DNA from: Avena insularis
Taxonomy: Eukaryota > Streptophyta > Magnoliopsida > Poales > Poaceae
Direction of reading: 5' to 3'
NCBI GenBank assembly: GCA_023614405.1
Contig: CM042689.1
Location: forward strand, 307,311,132 to 307,375,131
DNA length: 64,000 bases
Below the pieces are notes generated by a model that had not been told where the DNA came from, ran no database searches, and was given only the letters and a program-made list of their open reading frames with translations. Made by a program: the position numbers and the translations under genes. This document shows, piece after piece, positions 24,072 to 34,829 of the stretch (its first letter is position 1; each line of letters opens with the position of its first letter).

Positions 24072-25865
24072 CTAGGATTTGAAGAGATCGGGAAACTTTG
24101 TCCTGATGTGATCTTCGCGCTCCCAGGTAGCTTCCTCTTCTGTGTGGTTGCTCCACTGAATCTTGAGAAACTTGATGCTTCGGGTTCGGGTAGTTCTGAA
24201 AGCTTCTTCCAAAATACGGATGGGTACTTCAAGATAGGTCAGGTCATCGTTGATCTCTATGGTCTGGTGATCGATGTTTTTGAACACTTTGGTCTTCTCT
24301 GGGACTTCGAGACACTTGCGAAGTAACGAGATATGGAACACATTGTGCACGGCTGACATCTCTTCGGGTAGTTCCAACTGATACGACACTTCTCCTTGAT
24401 GGTTCAGAATCTTGAAGGGTCCGATATATCTGGGGGCTAACTTTCCCTTGAGTTGGAAGCGCTGCATTCCCTTCAATGGCGACACCTTCAGATACACAAA
24501 ATCTCCTATGTTGAAGGCGAGGTCTCGACGTCTCTTGTCGGTGTAACTCTTCTGTCTGGACTAGGCGGTCTTGAGGTGCTCACGAATCTTGTGAACCTTC
24601 TCTTCTGCTTCTCGTAGGATGTCGGGTCCGAAAATCTGACTCTCTCCTACTTCCGACCAGTTCAAAGGGGTGCGACACTTCCTTCCGTACATGAATTCAA
24701 ATGGGGCCATTTGCAAACTGGCTTGATAATTGTTATTGTATGAGAATTCTGCAAATAGCAGACAGTCTTCCCACTTGGATCCATATTCTAGCACACATGC
24801 TCTCAGCATATCTTCGAGTATTTGGTTTACTCACTCCGTTTGTCCATCGGTCTGAGGGTGATACGCGGTGCTGAAAACTAGGCAGGTTCCTAAACCTTCT
24901 TGGACTTTCTTCTAGAATCTCGAGGTAAACTGAATTCCTCGATCCGATACAATGTTCTTGGGGACTCCATGCAAACTAACTATTCTAGCGATGTACAACT
25001 CCACTAGCTTCGAACTCTGATATGTGGACTTGACGGGCAAGAAATGGGCGACTTTGGACAATCGGTCCACTATGACCCAGATAGAGTCGTTTCCCCTACT
25101 AGAAGTAGGCAGTCCGGTGATAAAGTCCATTCCAACGGAATCCATTTCCATTCCGGAATCTGCAATGGTTGCAACAATCCAGCGGGTCTTTGATGTCCTG
25201 CCTTGACTCGCTGACATATATCACACTTGGCGATATAGCTTCCGATTTCTCTCTTCATCTTATGCCACCAAAATTGCTCTTTCAAATCTTGATACATCTT
25301 CGTTCCTCCGGGGTGGATAGAATAAAGAGTATCATGAGCTTTCTTCAGAATAACTTCTTTTAACTCAGAATCTGCTGGTACACAAAGGCGTCCTTTGTAC
25401 CACAGAACTCCTTCTTCGACTTCGGTGAATCCGGGTACTTTGCCTGTACCGATACGACGCTTGATTCCATCGATACTAGCATTTCCTTTCTGCGCCTCTT
25501 TGATCTGGCTGATCAAAGTGGGTTGAAGTTCTATGCTAGCCAAAAAATCCTTCACTCACTAATTCCGTTCGGAAATCTTCCATCTCCTTGTGCAAGCTTG
25601 GTTTCTCCTTCAAAATCATAGAGTTCAAGCGGCACGGCAATCTGCTAAGGGCATCTGCTACCACATTGGCTTTACAAGGGTGATAGTGAATGTCTAGATC
25701 GTAATCCTTGATTAGCTCAATCCATCTTCTTTGTCTCATATTCATCTCCTTCTGAGTAAATATATACTTCAGACTCTTGTGGTCCGAATAGATTTCACAA
25801 TGATTTCCCATCAGGTAATGCCTCCATGTCTTCAGGGCTAGAAGTACGGCTGCGAGTTCGAGGTC
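24072..25865 (-). pseudogene. A3 pol C-terminal half: RNase H, integrase, chromodomain
   Basis: Continues the A3 polyprotein after a frameshift near 25866. In order it holds RNase H ([19 protein letters not shown]), spacer, the integrase zinc-binding H2C2 region (QFWWHKMKREIGSYIAKCDICQ), the integrase core (GMDFITGLP, VSDRGIQFTSRF, FAEFSYNNNYQ), the GPF-type region (RYIGPFKILNHQGEVSYQLELP) and a C-terminal chromodomain (IKFLKIQWSNHTEEEATWE). It would insert the cDNA, with the chromodomain directing it to chromatin marks. The frame is broken by stops near 25553, 24907, 24828 and 24560 (Trp, Arg or Gln codons turned into TAG/TGA) and a frameshift near 25130. It is not functional as it stands. 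Confidence 0.88.
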
Positions 25866-28609
25866 TGGGTTGGGTAATTTTGCTCATGTGGTTTCAGTTG
25901 TCGAGATAGATAAGATATGACTTTAGCTTCTTGCATTAGCACACATCCGAGACCAATCTTGGATGCGTCACAATACACATCGAAGGGCTTCATGATATCT
26001 GGCATGATTAAGATTGGGGCTGAAATCAATCTCCTCTTGAGTTCTTGAAAACTCGCTTCACATTTGTCGGTCCATTCAAACTTCTTGTCCTTCTTCAGCA
26101 ATTGGGTCATGAGTCTGGCGATACTCGAGAATCCTTCTACGAACTTGCGGTAATATATCGCCAATCCAAGAAATGCACGAACTTGGGTTTGAGTGGTTGG
26201 GGCTTGCCAATCCTCTACATCTTTCACTTTGCCAGGGTCAACGGCAATTCCTCCGGCTAATACAATGTGACCGAGGAATCCTACCTCCTGTAACCAGAAT
26301 TCACATTTGCTAAACTTTGCATACAGCTGATGCTCTCTAAGGGTTCCAAGAATGGTCCTTAGGTGTAGCTCATGTTCTTCTTCCGATTTGGAATAAATCA
26401 GAATGTCATCAATGAAAACAACGACAAACTTATCCAGGAAGTCCATAAAAATCTTATTCATGAGATTCATGAAATAAGCGGGGGCATTGGTTAATCCAAA
26501 AGACATGACTGTATACTCGTACAATCCATATCTGGTGGTAAAGGCAGTCTTTGGAATATCCTCTGCGTGAATCTTGAGTTGATGATAGCCAGTTCTAAGA
26601 TCAATCTTAGAAAACACTTTGGCACCAGTCAACTGATCAAACAAATCTTCTATCTTGGGCAAGGGGTATTTGTTCTTGATGGTGACATCATTCAACTTCT
26701 GATAATCCGTACACAAACGGTTACCTCTATCCTTCTTGTCCACAAACAAGATAGGTGATCTCCATGGTGACGCACTTGGTTGAATCAATCCAATTTCCAG
26801 CATGGCATCCAGTTGCTTCTTCAGTTCTGCTAGCTCAGACGGGTTCATACTATATGGTCTCTGGGCTATGGGTCCGGTTCCGGGGATTAGTTTGATGATA
26901 AACTCGATATCCCGATCTGGGGGCATACCGGGCAAAACATCTGGAAATACATTAGGGTATTCACAGACTATCCGGACTTGGTCAATGGTAGGTTGGGCTA
27001 TACTCTTGTTGCACTTGAGTTGACGAGGTAAGGTTTCAGATATATGCTCGACTGATATTCCGGCTATACTGGTCATGGTTATGGCTTTCTTGGCACAGTC
27101 AATCAATCCTTTATGTTTAGACATCCAATCCATTCCTAGTACTACTTCCAAACCTTTAATTCCGAGTACTATCAGATTTGCATAAAAATCTATTCCATGG
27201 ATTCGGATAGGGACGGCTTTGCAAATTTGCCTAGCCTTGGTGGTTGATTCGGGAATATGAACAATCATAACATGCTTCAGTTTGGTTGGTTGAATTTTAC
27301 TAGTGCATGCAAATTCTTCGGTGACAAATGAGTGCGATGCACCGGAATCAAACAACACTCGTTCAAGTACTGAATTAACAGAAAACATACCCAAAGACGT
27401 CTGCGCTTCACGAGCTTCAAGATGCATGATAAAAAGACGGCCATTGCGGTTGAGCGAATTCCCTGGGGCAAACCTTCTTCTTGGCTGAACACGACGCTGT
27501 TGCTGAGCTGGGACATTGGCATTGGGTGTTGCGGCATTCTTCTTGTTGGGGCACTCGTTGGAGTAGTGACCCTTATTTTCACAGTCATAACAAGTCACCT
27601 GCGACTTGTCCTTTGCTGCTACAGGCACAGCATTGTTTCCAGTCCTCGGGGCAGTGTTGGTGTTGGCGGAAGCATTGTTGTTGTTGAACTTGGGTGGGGC
27701 ACGGTTGAAATTGCTAGAGTTGCCGGGGTTGTTGTGATTTCCTCCGGGCCTAGGTTTTCCATGGTTGGGGTAGGTCGGACGGTTCATCGGGGGTCTGTTG
27801 GTTCTTGGGGCAAATCCTGGAGATGGGTTAGGGCGATACTTTGGGGTCTGATGGGTTCCTGGATGATGCATCATGCGACGCTTGCGGTTCTCATTGGCTT
27901 GGTTGATCTTCCCTTCCATCTGGATGGCTGAGTTGACAAGGGCTTCAATATCAGCAAAGGGGATATTGACTAACACTGTCTGCATCTCATCATGCAGACC
28001 ATTCAGGAATCTTTCTTTCTTCTTGGCTTCGGTGTCGATCTCATCCGGGGCATACCTAGCTAATGACAAAAATTTGTCACGGTATTCTACTACAGTCATC
28101 CTTCCTTGCTTCAGTTCTCTGAACTCGTCTCTCATCCTATTGATCAAACCCGGTGGCACATGGGTTCTACTGAACTTGACCTTGAATTCCTCACAGGTCA
28201 TCATCTGGCCTTCGGTCATTGCGCGAACACTGTTCCACCATGCTCGGGCATCTCCAGCTAGGTAGTGGGTGGCGAACAGAACTTTCTCGTTGGCTTCCAC
28301 TCCAACGACTTCTAGGTTATTTTCCATGGTCTGCAGCCAATCATCGGCGTCTAGGGGTTCTTCTGACTTAGAGAAAACAGGTGGGTTGGTATTCTGGAAG
28401 TTCTTGAGCTTAGATCCATGGTTGTCCTGATTTCCGTGGCCTTGGTTGTTGTGGGCTAGCTGAGCTATTTGTTGCAGGGTGGCTAGGTTGGCTTGACGTT
28501 CGGCTCTTTCAGCTTCACGGTCAGAAGTCAACATTTGCAGGATCTGCAACATTGGGTCCGGGGATGAACCACTTCCTCCGCGTGGCATCTGAAGATTGAG
28601 ATAGATCAT
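25866..28609 (-). CDS. A3 gag-pol polyprotein, N-terminal 900+ residues
   Basis: One open frame from the ATG at 28609 carries the gag capsid (residues about 1-270, with [10 protein letters not shown] and [23 protein letters not shown]) and a zinc knuckle [15 protein letters not shown] (CX2CX4HX4C). The aspartic protease has [10 protein letters not shown]. The reverse transcriptase runs from about residue 560 ([25 protein letters not shown], catalytic FIDDILIYS), and the start of RNase H has [13 protein letters not shown]. Normal length for this polyprotein is about 1,500 residues. Here it leaves the frame near 25866, after [10 protein letters not shown], by a one-base shift, reading a short non-homologous tail to 25838. 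It is transcribed from the LTR at 29105-32905. The same start and gag sequence occur in A1 at 8436. Confidence 0.92.
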
Positions 28610-29089
28610 GAGAAAAGAGGGAAATTTCTAAGGTTTTGGGGCTTTGAAAAGTTTTTAAAGTTTGACTCAGATTTTCTAGTAACATGCTTTTCATTCATTC
28701 ATTCATAGCACACGGTACAACACACACCACAACAAAGACAAACAGATGGTTTTAAGAACCATTCTGAAAACTACGATACGGTAGGACCGAATACTACTCA
28801 CTACGTTTGTGCACTAGCGTAGCTGTGAGTTTTACTAAAAGTGATCTAGGGTGCAAAATTTGATGTAAGCTTTGAAATAATTTTGGAGTAGCGTGAATTT
28901 TTATGAAAGAGTCCAAGAGGTAAGAATGAGAATAAGTTTTTGTAAATATTTGCTAGCGTGATTTTTTATGAAAGAGTCCAAGAGGTAAGAATGAGAATAA
29001 GTTTTTGTAAATATTTGCTTCCTTTGGTTTTGAAACTAAGTTTTTGATTCAAACCTCCAGTCTAACTAGGGTCTCTTATGGTCAGGATG
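28610..29089 (-). other. A3 leader between primer site and gag
   Basis: The leader is about 480 bp, versus about 1.25 kb in A1. The upstream ORF present in A1 is missing here. It includes a 65-bp tandem duplication. Confidence 0.6.
28889..29018. repeat. 65-bp tandem duplication in the A3 leader
   Basis: Copies 28889-28953 and 28954-29018 (TAGCGTGA...ATATTTGC) differ by about one base. The A1 leader has a single related copy near 9540-9605, so the duplication arose within the A3 lineage. Confidence 0.85.
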
Positions 29090-29101
29090 GCTCTGATACC
29101 A
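29090..29101 (-). promoter_or_regulatory. tRNA-Met primer binding site of A3
   Basis: TGGTATCAGAGC on the minus strand, three bases after the 5' LTR. It is the complement of the plant initiator tRNA-Met 3' end and starts minus-strand cDNA synthesis. Confidence 0.9.
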
Positions 29102-29104
29102 ACT

Positions 29105-32100
29105 TGTCAACACCCGGATTTTAAATCCCAGATGCCTGTTATGCCATACATCGCAATCCCAAGATTACCATTTTTGCGAGACATAACAGAATTGGATACC
29201 ATAGTACATCATCCATTACAAACCATACATAAGTTCTTACACAAATTGGGATCTCATGATCCAGTTCTTAATACAACTTCAAGCAGCGGAATACATAATA
29301 ATAACGGTAATAGCACCATCTTCGGGGTCACAGGCAATGCTGACAATGGGAGATGATCCTAGTTGTCGTAACCTTCCTGGGGTCCATCCTCCAGGTACTC
29401 CTCTTAATAGTCCGCCACGGAATAGCAGGACAAAGCCATGAGTACTCTTTAAGTACTCGCAAACTAATACTAACAAGTGAAAGGGGTTTTTGATAATAGG
29501 ACACTAGGCTCTAGGGTTGTTTTGCAAGAAGCCAGATTTACCTCTACTAAGTTCAGAAATAAGAGAAGCTAGTCACATTTTTATAACACCTAAATGGGAT
29601 CTTGTAACTCATGTCACAACTCTGTTGTGGTCAAGTCAAAGTCTCACTTCCTTTCACAAATCATTTTGAAAAGTCTGACGGGGGAACAGTATGGCCACTC
29701 CAACTGTCCATAACTGCGGACACGACTATTTGAATAGTTTGACACTCTACAGAGATTGTACACTTTCACCACAACATTCGATACATCCGTCAAGAACAAA
29801 TCCTAAATTCACCATACTCAGTATGCGGATAATCAATCCTAACCTTTCAGTTACACGCCCTAGTATAAGCACCTCTTATGTGAGTTTGGCCTCCCAACCA
29901 TGACCAACTGTCATCTTGGGTACTGCATAGGTGGACAATCTTCACAAGGTAGCCTCAGCTCAGACCTTGGCCGTGAGGTAACTAATACTAAGGTATATAA
30001 GTTTCCAGTCAAGCCCTATCCAATCTTCGGGTATTGTGGTTGTACGGTAAAAATTGGAATGGTATCGCATCCAGACAACCATCAGTTTTATAAAGGGCTA
30101 AGGCTCATGCCTCAACATTTTCATCACCAAAATCATCTGGTGTTTGGAAACACATGTCAAAACATCTCAGTAGAATGACTCATCATTCTAAGGTTTTCAT
30201 AACCATTTTTACCTAGTATTCCCATCTAAAGTTGATCAAGTTTTATGCTTAATACTAGCATCTACAAGTGGGGGTAAGTACTAATGAGGGGTGGTAAACT
30301 AGTGGAGTTTCAACTAAGTTCAATCTCATTCCTTAGGATGACATCAAGATTATCTAGCTTAGGCCAAATTTTATGCTCTTTATGCAACATTCAAATATCT
30401 TTCTAGTATCTACAATTCACTGAAGTAAACTCTATGTAATAGCTTTGATAAAGAAATAAAGTACTAAGATTGTAAGTAAAAACTAGGATTGGTTTATCAA
30501 GTAGGTAGGATCATCTATGCTTAAGGCATATAGTTGGCATGGTGACAAGCAAGTATTGGCTTGCACAGTATCAGTATAAGCTTGCTAAATTGCAAGTGTT
30601 AGCTTGCACTGGTCCACTTGGTTAGTAAGGCTTGCTAAGTTAATAGCTTGCAAGTATTGGCTTGCACATTCAACTAGTAGTATTAGGCTTGCCTTGTGCA
30701 GAGCAGTGGTTGAAGTTCTCCTCGGCTTCTTCTTCATAGAATCCTCCTTCTTCCTCGTATCCTTGGTCGGTACTAGCGTCTATAAATAAATACGATGTAC
30801 ACAATCACCAAACAATACTTAACTACTTGCAATCATCACAAAAAAAAGTTCCTATAGAGGATCTAGTATCATCACTAACATTACAAGATTAAAGCTTGGT
30901 TTAATTCCTTTTATTTTTAGAAAAGTAATTTCTACTCATTGAAAAACTACTTAAGAATTAATATTCTCCAAACCAAACATGGGATCATGTTGACACATGT
31001 CACCACCTATATTTTAGTCCATGGGAATGTGATTTAAGTGTGTCACAATTTAATAAGGTTTTACCCTTTCATTCAATTTGGTTCACTGAATCGACCTGGG
31101 TTGATTTTTGAATCTAGGTACAGAAGTGTATTTGAAATAAAATGGAAAAGGTTAAATTCAAATAACTGGGCTGCACGGGAAATGATACTGGGCCAGCCTG
31201 CTAAGCACAGCGCTTACGCGGGCTGGTTAAGTGGATTTCCCCACGCGTCAGTGGGACGAGGGGGTGCGAAGAGGTATGGGGCGATGTGGTGCGTTCGATC
31301 TAGTTCTAATCCAACGGCTGAGGGTCATCATCGACGTTGGGCAACGCCGACGAGACAGAAACCTAGCGCGGCCAGTGGGGGTCGTTGGGGGCTCACCGGG
31401 GTTCAGGCGAGGGTCGGCGAGGCGGGCGAACGACGAAGTCGACGACGGCGAACCTCCTGGTACCGGCAGCTTCTCCTGGGGCGGCTCCAATCGCTGGCCC
31501 CTTCTTCTCCAGCAACGGCAGACTCCGGTGAAATTCGGCGGCGTCTTTTGCTCGCCTTGCTCCGGGAACAGGGTGGCACGACCAGTGAGGAGAGGGGAGT
31601 GAGATGGTGTGATCAATTCGGCTGGGGGTGGCCTCTATTTATAGTCGCGACGACGAGACCGATGGGCAGGCGACGGTGGCGACATGGCTATGGGCGGCTA
31701 GAGGCATGGCCGGCGGTGGCGATCGCTTGGTGGTCTCCTGGCGATGCTCTACGGCTTTAATGCACGCGTAGGGGCGGTGCGGTTTGGTCTGGAACACGCG
31801 ATGCTCTGCATGGCAGAGGCGGCGTCTTCGACGGTGAGCGGTGGCTGTGCGTCATGGGGCGGCGAACGGTGATGTCTGGCGGTCTCCTGGGTCGGTGGCG
31901 ATCATGTATGCACGCGGCGAGGGCGGCGCGTGGTCTGTGGGCGTCGGTCGAGTGTGGCGCTCTGGCGCATGCTCGGCATGGTTGCTGGCGAGCTGGGTGC
32001 GGTTCATGCGTGTGGTGCAGGGTTTGGCAACGCTCGCGGCTAGGACAGGGAGTGGTGGTGGGGTGTTGGCTTGCTCCCAGACATGTTGGCTAGGCTTGTT

Positions 32101-32905
32101 TCTTCTCCTAGCTTGCTGTCCACACTGGGATGACATGGTGAGCTTCGGCTGTTCACCATTGATGGCATTGCCAAGCTTACAGTGGGGCTAGTGCTTGGTT
32201 TAGTTTGCTAGATGAGCTACTGAGATTGCTGTGAGCTAGAGAGGGAACAAGTTAGGCTTCAATCACTGCTCACAATAGTGTTTAGATTTTATTTGATTTG
32301 AATCAGCAAGGTGTTTGATGAAATGACTGCAAGAATTCAAGTTTTGAATTTTGAAAAGATTTTTGGTGGGTGTGCTAGGTTGGTGCTGGTGAGTCTGCAG
32401 ATGCTTGGGTTTTGAAAGTTGAGCTTGTTTGAGTGGTTTTTGAAAAAGTGGGATCTTCTCATATGATAAAGATTCAATTTTGAACTGTCATTTAAACTAT
32501 GCATTTGAATGTTTCTGGATGATCACAAAGTGGGCATTGATACTTTGTTATGATTACAATCAAGGGGTGCAAAGATCTAGAAAAGTTTATGTTAAGTTCT
32601 GGAAGTTTGAGACAGCCAAAGTAGGCATGGGAGTTAAATTGGTCAAAATGACCATTCCCTTATGTTATTTGTTTTGATTTACTTGTCTTTGAGAAAAGTT
32701 TGGGAATTGTTTAGATGATGTTCATTTCACCTAAGCATCCATTTACAAGCAAAGGAACACACAAACAAGTTGGTTCAAAAGAATTCAAAATGAAATGCAT
32801 ACTCACATGCATCCTTTTATATTTTTATTTAGCAAAGTTTTTGTTAACCCTAAATTTGATGATTAGAGTTTGATGATCCAAGTTTAGTATTTTTGGGATG
32901 TTACA
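29105..32905 (-). repeat. 5' LTR of chromovirus A3 (3801 bp)
   Basis: Homologous to 19925-24011 along its whole length, but about 290 bp shorter because of one deletion at about 31069. The missing part corresponds to about 21900-22187 of the 3' LTR. TATA box at 31635-31644. A GCTTGCAAG-like cluster lies at 30540-30690. Confidence 0.92.
31635..31644 (-). promoter_or_regulatory. TATA box of the A3 5' LTR
   Basis: CTATAAATAG on the minus strand in a GC-rich setting, at an equivalent position in each family-A LTR (22735, 43400, 36411, and 15187 in the plus-oriented copy). If used, the transcript would start near 31605 and carry about 2.5 kb of LTR as leader. Confidence 0.65.
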
Positions 32906-33052
32906 CCCTGGACGTGGTTGCGCTTGATGCCTTGGAGGTGGATCATCGAAGTAGGTGGTGCCCTTTGATGTGGCACGTGTGGCCTTGAAGGTTATGGATT
33001 CTTGATGATGCGCCTCCTCTTGATTGGCGTAGTAGTCTTCCATCTCGAAGCG

Positions 33053-33388
33053 GTGGAGGAATTCTTCATGGCTCATGGAGGATCCATCAAAGTCGATGAA
33101 GTTCTCCGTGTCCTCCATGCTCGGCGAGGCGTCGTCGATGTCGCACTCGAAGTCGTCCATGCTTGGGGAGTAATTGTTGGTGTAGTACTCCATATCACCC
33201 AAGCATGTGGAGCCATTGTTAGTGTAGTGCTCCATATCCTCCATGCATGAGGAGCCATTGTCGATGTAGAGCTCCACGTCTTCCATGCATGTGGAGTCGT
33301 CGTAGGTGTAGTGCTCCAGGTCCTCAAAGCATGCGGAGCCATTGTCGGTGTTGTGCTCCGTCATGCCCTGTATACTTGTGGAGTCGTA
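33053..33388 (-). repeat. Eight in-frame 42-bp repeats encoding 14-residue acidic units (element B)
   Basis: Units have a consensus close to DNGSSCMEDMEHYT. The central ones are DNGSACFEDLEHYT, YDDSTCMEDVELYI, DNGSSCMEDMEHYT and NNGSTCLGDMEYYT, with more divergent units at both ends. Period is exactly 14 residues with no frame break. Confidence 0.85.
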
Positions 33389-33451
33389 TTCATGGTGGCT
33401 CATCATGGATTCTTCATAGATATCATTCTCGGTCCCGGAGTCCCTAGACAT

Positions 33452-34814
33452 GCTTCACAAGACCAAGCGATGTATATTGAAGTGGTAGAGGGTGTTAGGA
33501 ATACAACGTCAAACCTTACTTTACCTTGGAAGATCGTATCGTGCAAGTGGCCACACTTGAGAGCAATAAACCAAGCAAAGTGAAGTTCACGCGGAACACC
33601 AAAACCAACTACTAACCAAAAAACACACACACGCAGGGCCTATGGTGGATAGGTATGGAAAGTGGCATGTCAAGAAACTATCCGAAATCAAGATGTTGTA
33701 ATGGCAAGTAAAGAACCACAATGATCACAAAGCAAAACAAGTCAATCCACAAGATAGGAAATATGTACAAGGAAACACACACGGTGGGATAAATGGGACT
33801 TGTGCGACGGAGAAAGTGAGCTAAGAACCAAATGATTACCTAGCGAAGACTATAAGCTCATGTCACACAAGTAAAAGGAGATACGCTAGTTCGATTGCAC
33901 AAAATTGGGGGGCTACAAGATATGCACAATAAGTACCACCTATATGATGTTCATCGAGCTTGCGCTTCCTATTCTATAAGGCACATGTATGTTTATTTCT
34001 TTTTCTCTTTCTTTTTCTTTTTATATATTTTTTTTGTTTCTTTCTTTTTCTTTTTATTTCTTTTTCACTTGCCTCTTCCTTGTGTCAACAACTATACAAG
34101 ATAACTATATGAGATAGCGCTCACAATGTTTGCTCGGAATCTACAAGGTATCAAATGTGCATAGCCCAAGCAATAATAAGAGGAACTAGTCTCAATAGGT
34201 GTTTGTTGCTCGCAAAGATAGTGGGGTTCACAAAGGAATGCAAGTGGGGAGAAGCCGCGGAATGTTTATACCTTTCGTCGATGATCTTCACCCTTTATTG
34301 TTGGATTCCGCCTTGCTCACGGAATTTGGATGGATTAGACAGCATGAACAACGTGTATGATGATGTATAGCTCCTTCTACTCTTCGAAACGAGCTAAAGA
34401 ACAACAAAATCCGAGTTCGAATGCAAAAGTTATGCTCAAAACCGTGTGGGGCTGAATCTGTTGGCGACCAGGTCGGCGGGACCGGAATTCTAGCCGGAAA
34501 TTCCGGCGGTAGGTCCGGTTTGACCGGAAATTCCGGCGGGAGCTCCGGTTCGCCGGATCTGGCGCCGGAATGAGTTCAGGAACGCGAAAACTCGATGGGA
34601 AACTTCAGATCGGAGGGGGAAATCAAGGAATTAGGCCATGGGAACGTAGGGGAAGGTAGATCAACAAGTTTAGCAAGTAATCCATAGATCAAAACCTACC
34701 AAAACTCACTAAAATCACATATCGATCCAAAACACGAATTGGGGCTATTTTTGGTGAAATTTTCAAATTTATGGGGAAAAGACCAAATCGATGAGGAATC
34801 TGTGGCAACCAAAA
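33452..34814 (-). other. Element B 5' leader
   Basis: Untranslated sequence between the primer site and the first ATG at 33451. It holds a long purine-rich run (on the minus strand) at 33991-34067 and a CCGG-rich patch at 34480-34580 with repeated CCGGAAATTCCGGCGG words. No ORF of note. Confidence 0.5.
33991..34067. repeat. Polypyrimidine/polypurine simple repeat
   Basis: A TTTCTTTTTC-type low-complexity run on the plus strand; on the sense strand of B it is purine-rich. Confidence 0.8.
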
Positions 34815-34827
34815 GCTGCTGATACCA
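34815..34827 (-). promoter_or_regulatory. tRNA-Met primer binding site of element B
   Basis: TGGTATCAGCAGC on the minus strand, two bases after the 5' LTR end; eight exact bases then a near match to the initiator tRNA-Met primer site. Confidence 0.8.
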
Positions 34828-34829
34828 GA

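Larger units (their letters stand above)
19925..32905 (-). mobile_element. Complete chromovirus A3 (Ty3/gypsy, family A) inside element B
   Basis: The element is 12,981 bp with a perfect CCCTG target duplication (19920-19924 and 32906-32910). It has LTRs at 19925-24011 and 29105-32905, an intact tRNA-Met primer site, a polypurine tract, and a gag-protease-RT-RNase H-integrase-chromodomain coding region on the minus strand. The chromodomain and domain order place it among chromoviruses, probably the Tekay/Del clade; the clade name is inference. LTRs look very similar to each other, so it is among the younger insertions, although the coding region already has several breaks. Confidence 0.92.
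19368..33451 (-). pseudogene. Element B ORF, N-terminal acidic-repeat and basic part, split by A3
   Basis: The ATG at 33451 opens a frame (MSRDSGTENDIYEESM) that reaches the A3 insertion at 32911. It contains eight 14-residue acidic repeats (residues 22-133), then a His/Gln/Pro-rich stretch ending DDPPPRHQAQPRPG. After A3, with one CCCTG duplication removed, the same frame continues at 19919 with Pro/Arg/Gln-rich repeats (for example QAPPSPRRQAPSPPKRQ) to a TAA at 19737-19739. It is then open again in the same frame to 19368 with a very basic His/Arg/Lys segment (SSRRHHKHKKSAKANDHRRE). The domain order of acidic repeats then basic region recalls a structural (gag-like) protein, but I see no capsid or zinc-knuckle motif. 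One stop and one frameshift separate it from the C-terminal part. Confidence 0.6.

Noticed and set aside
33002..33583. Plus-strand ORFs over the 42-bp repeats
   Set aside because: They are shadows of the minus-strand B ORF; periodic sequence keeps several frames open.
33991..34067. A second polypurine tract for element B
   Set aside because: It lies in the 5' leader and not near an LTR start; more simply a low-complexity run.
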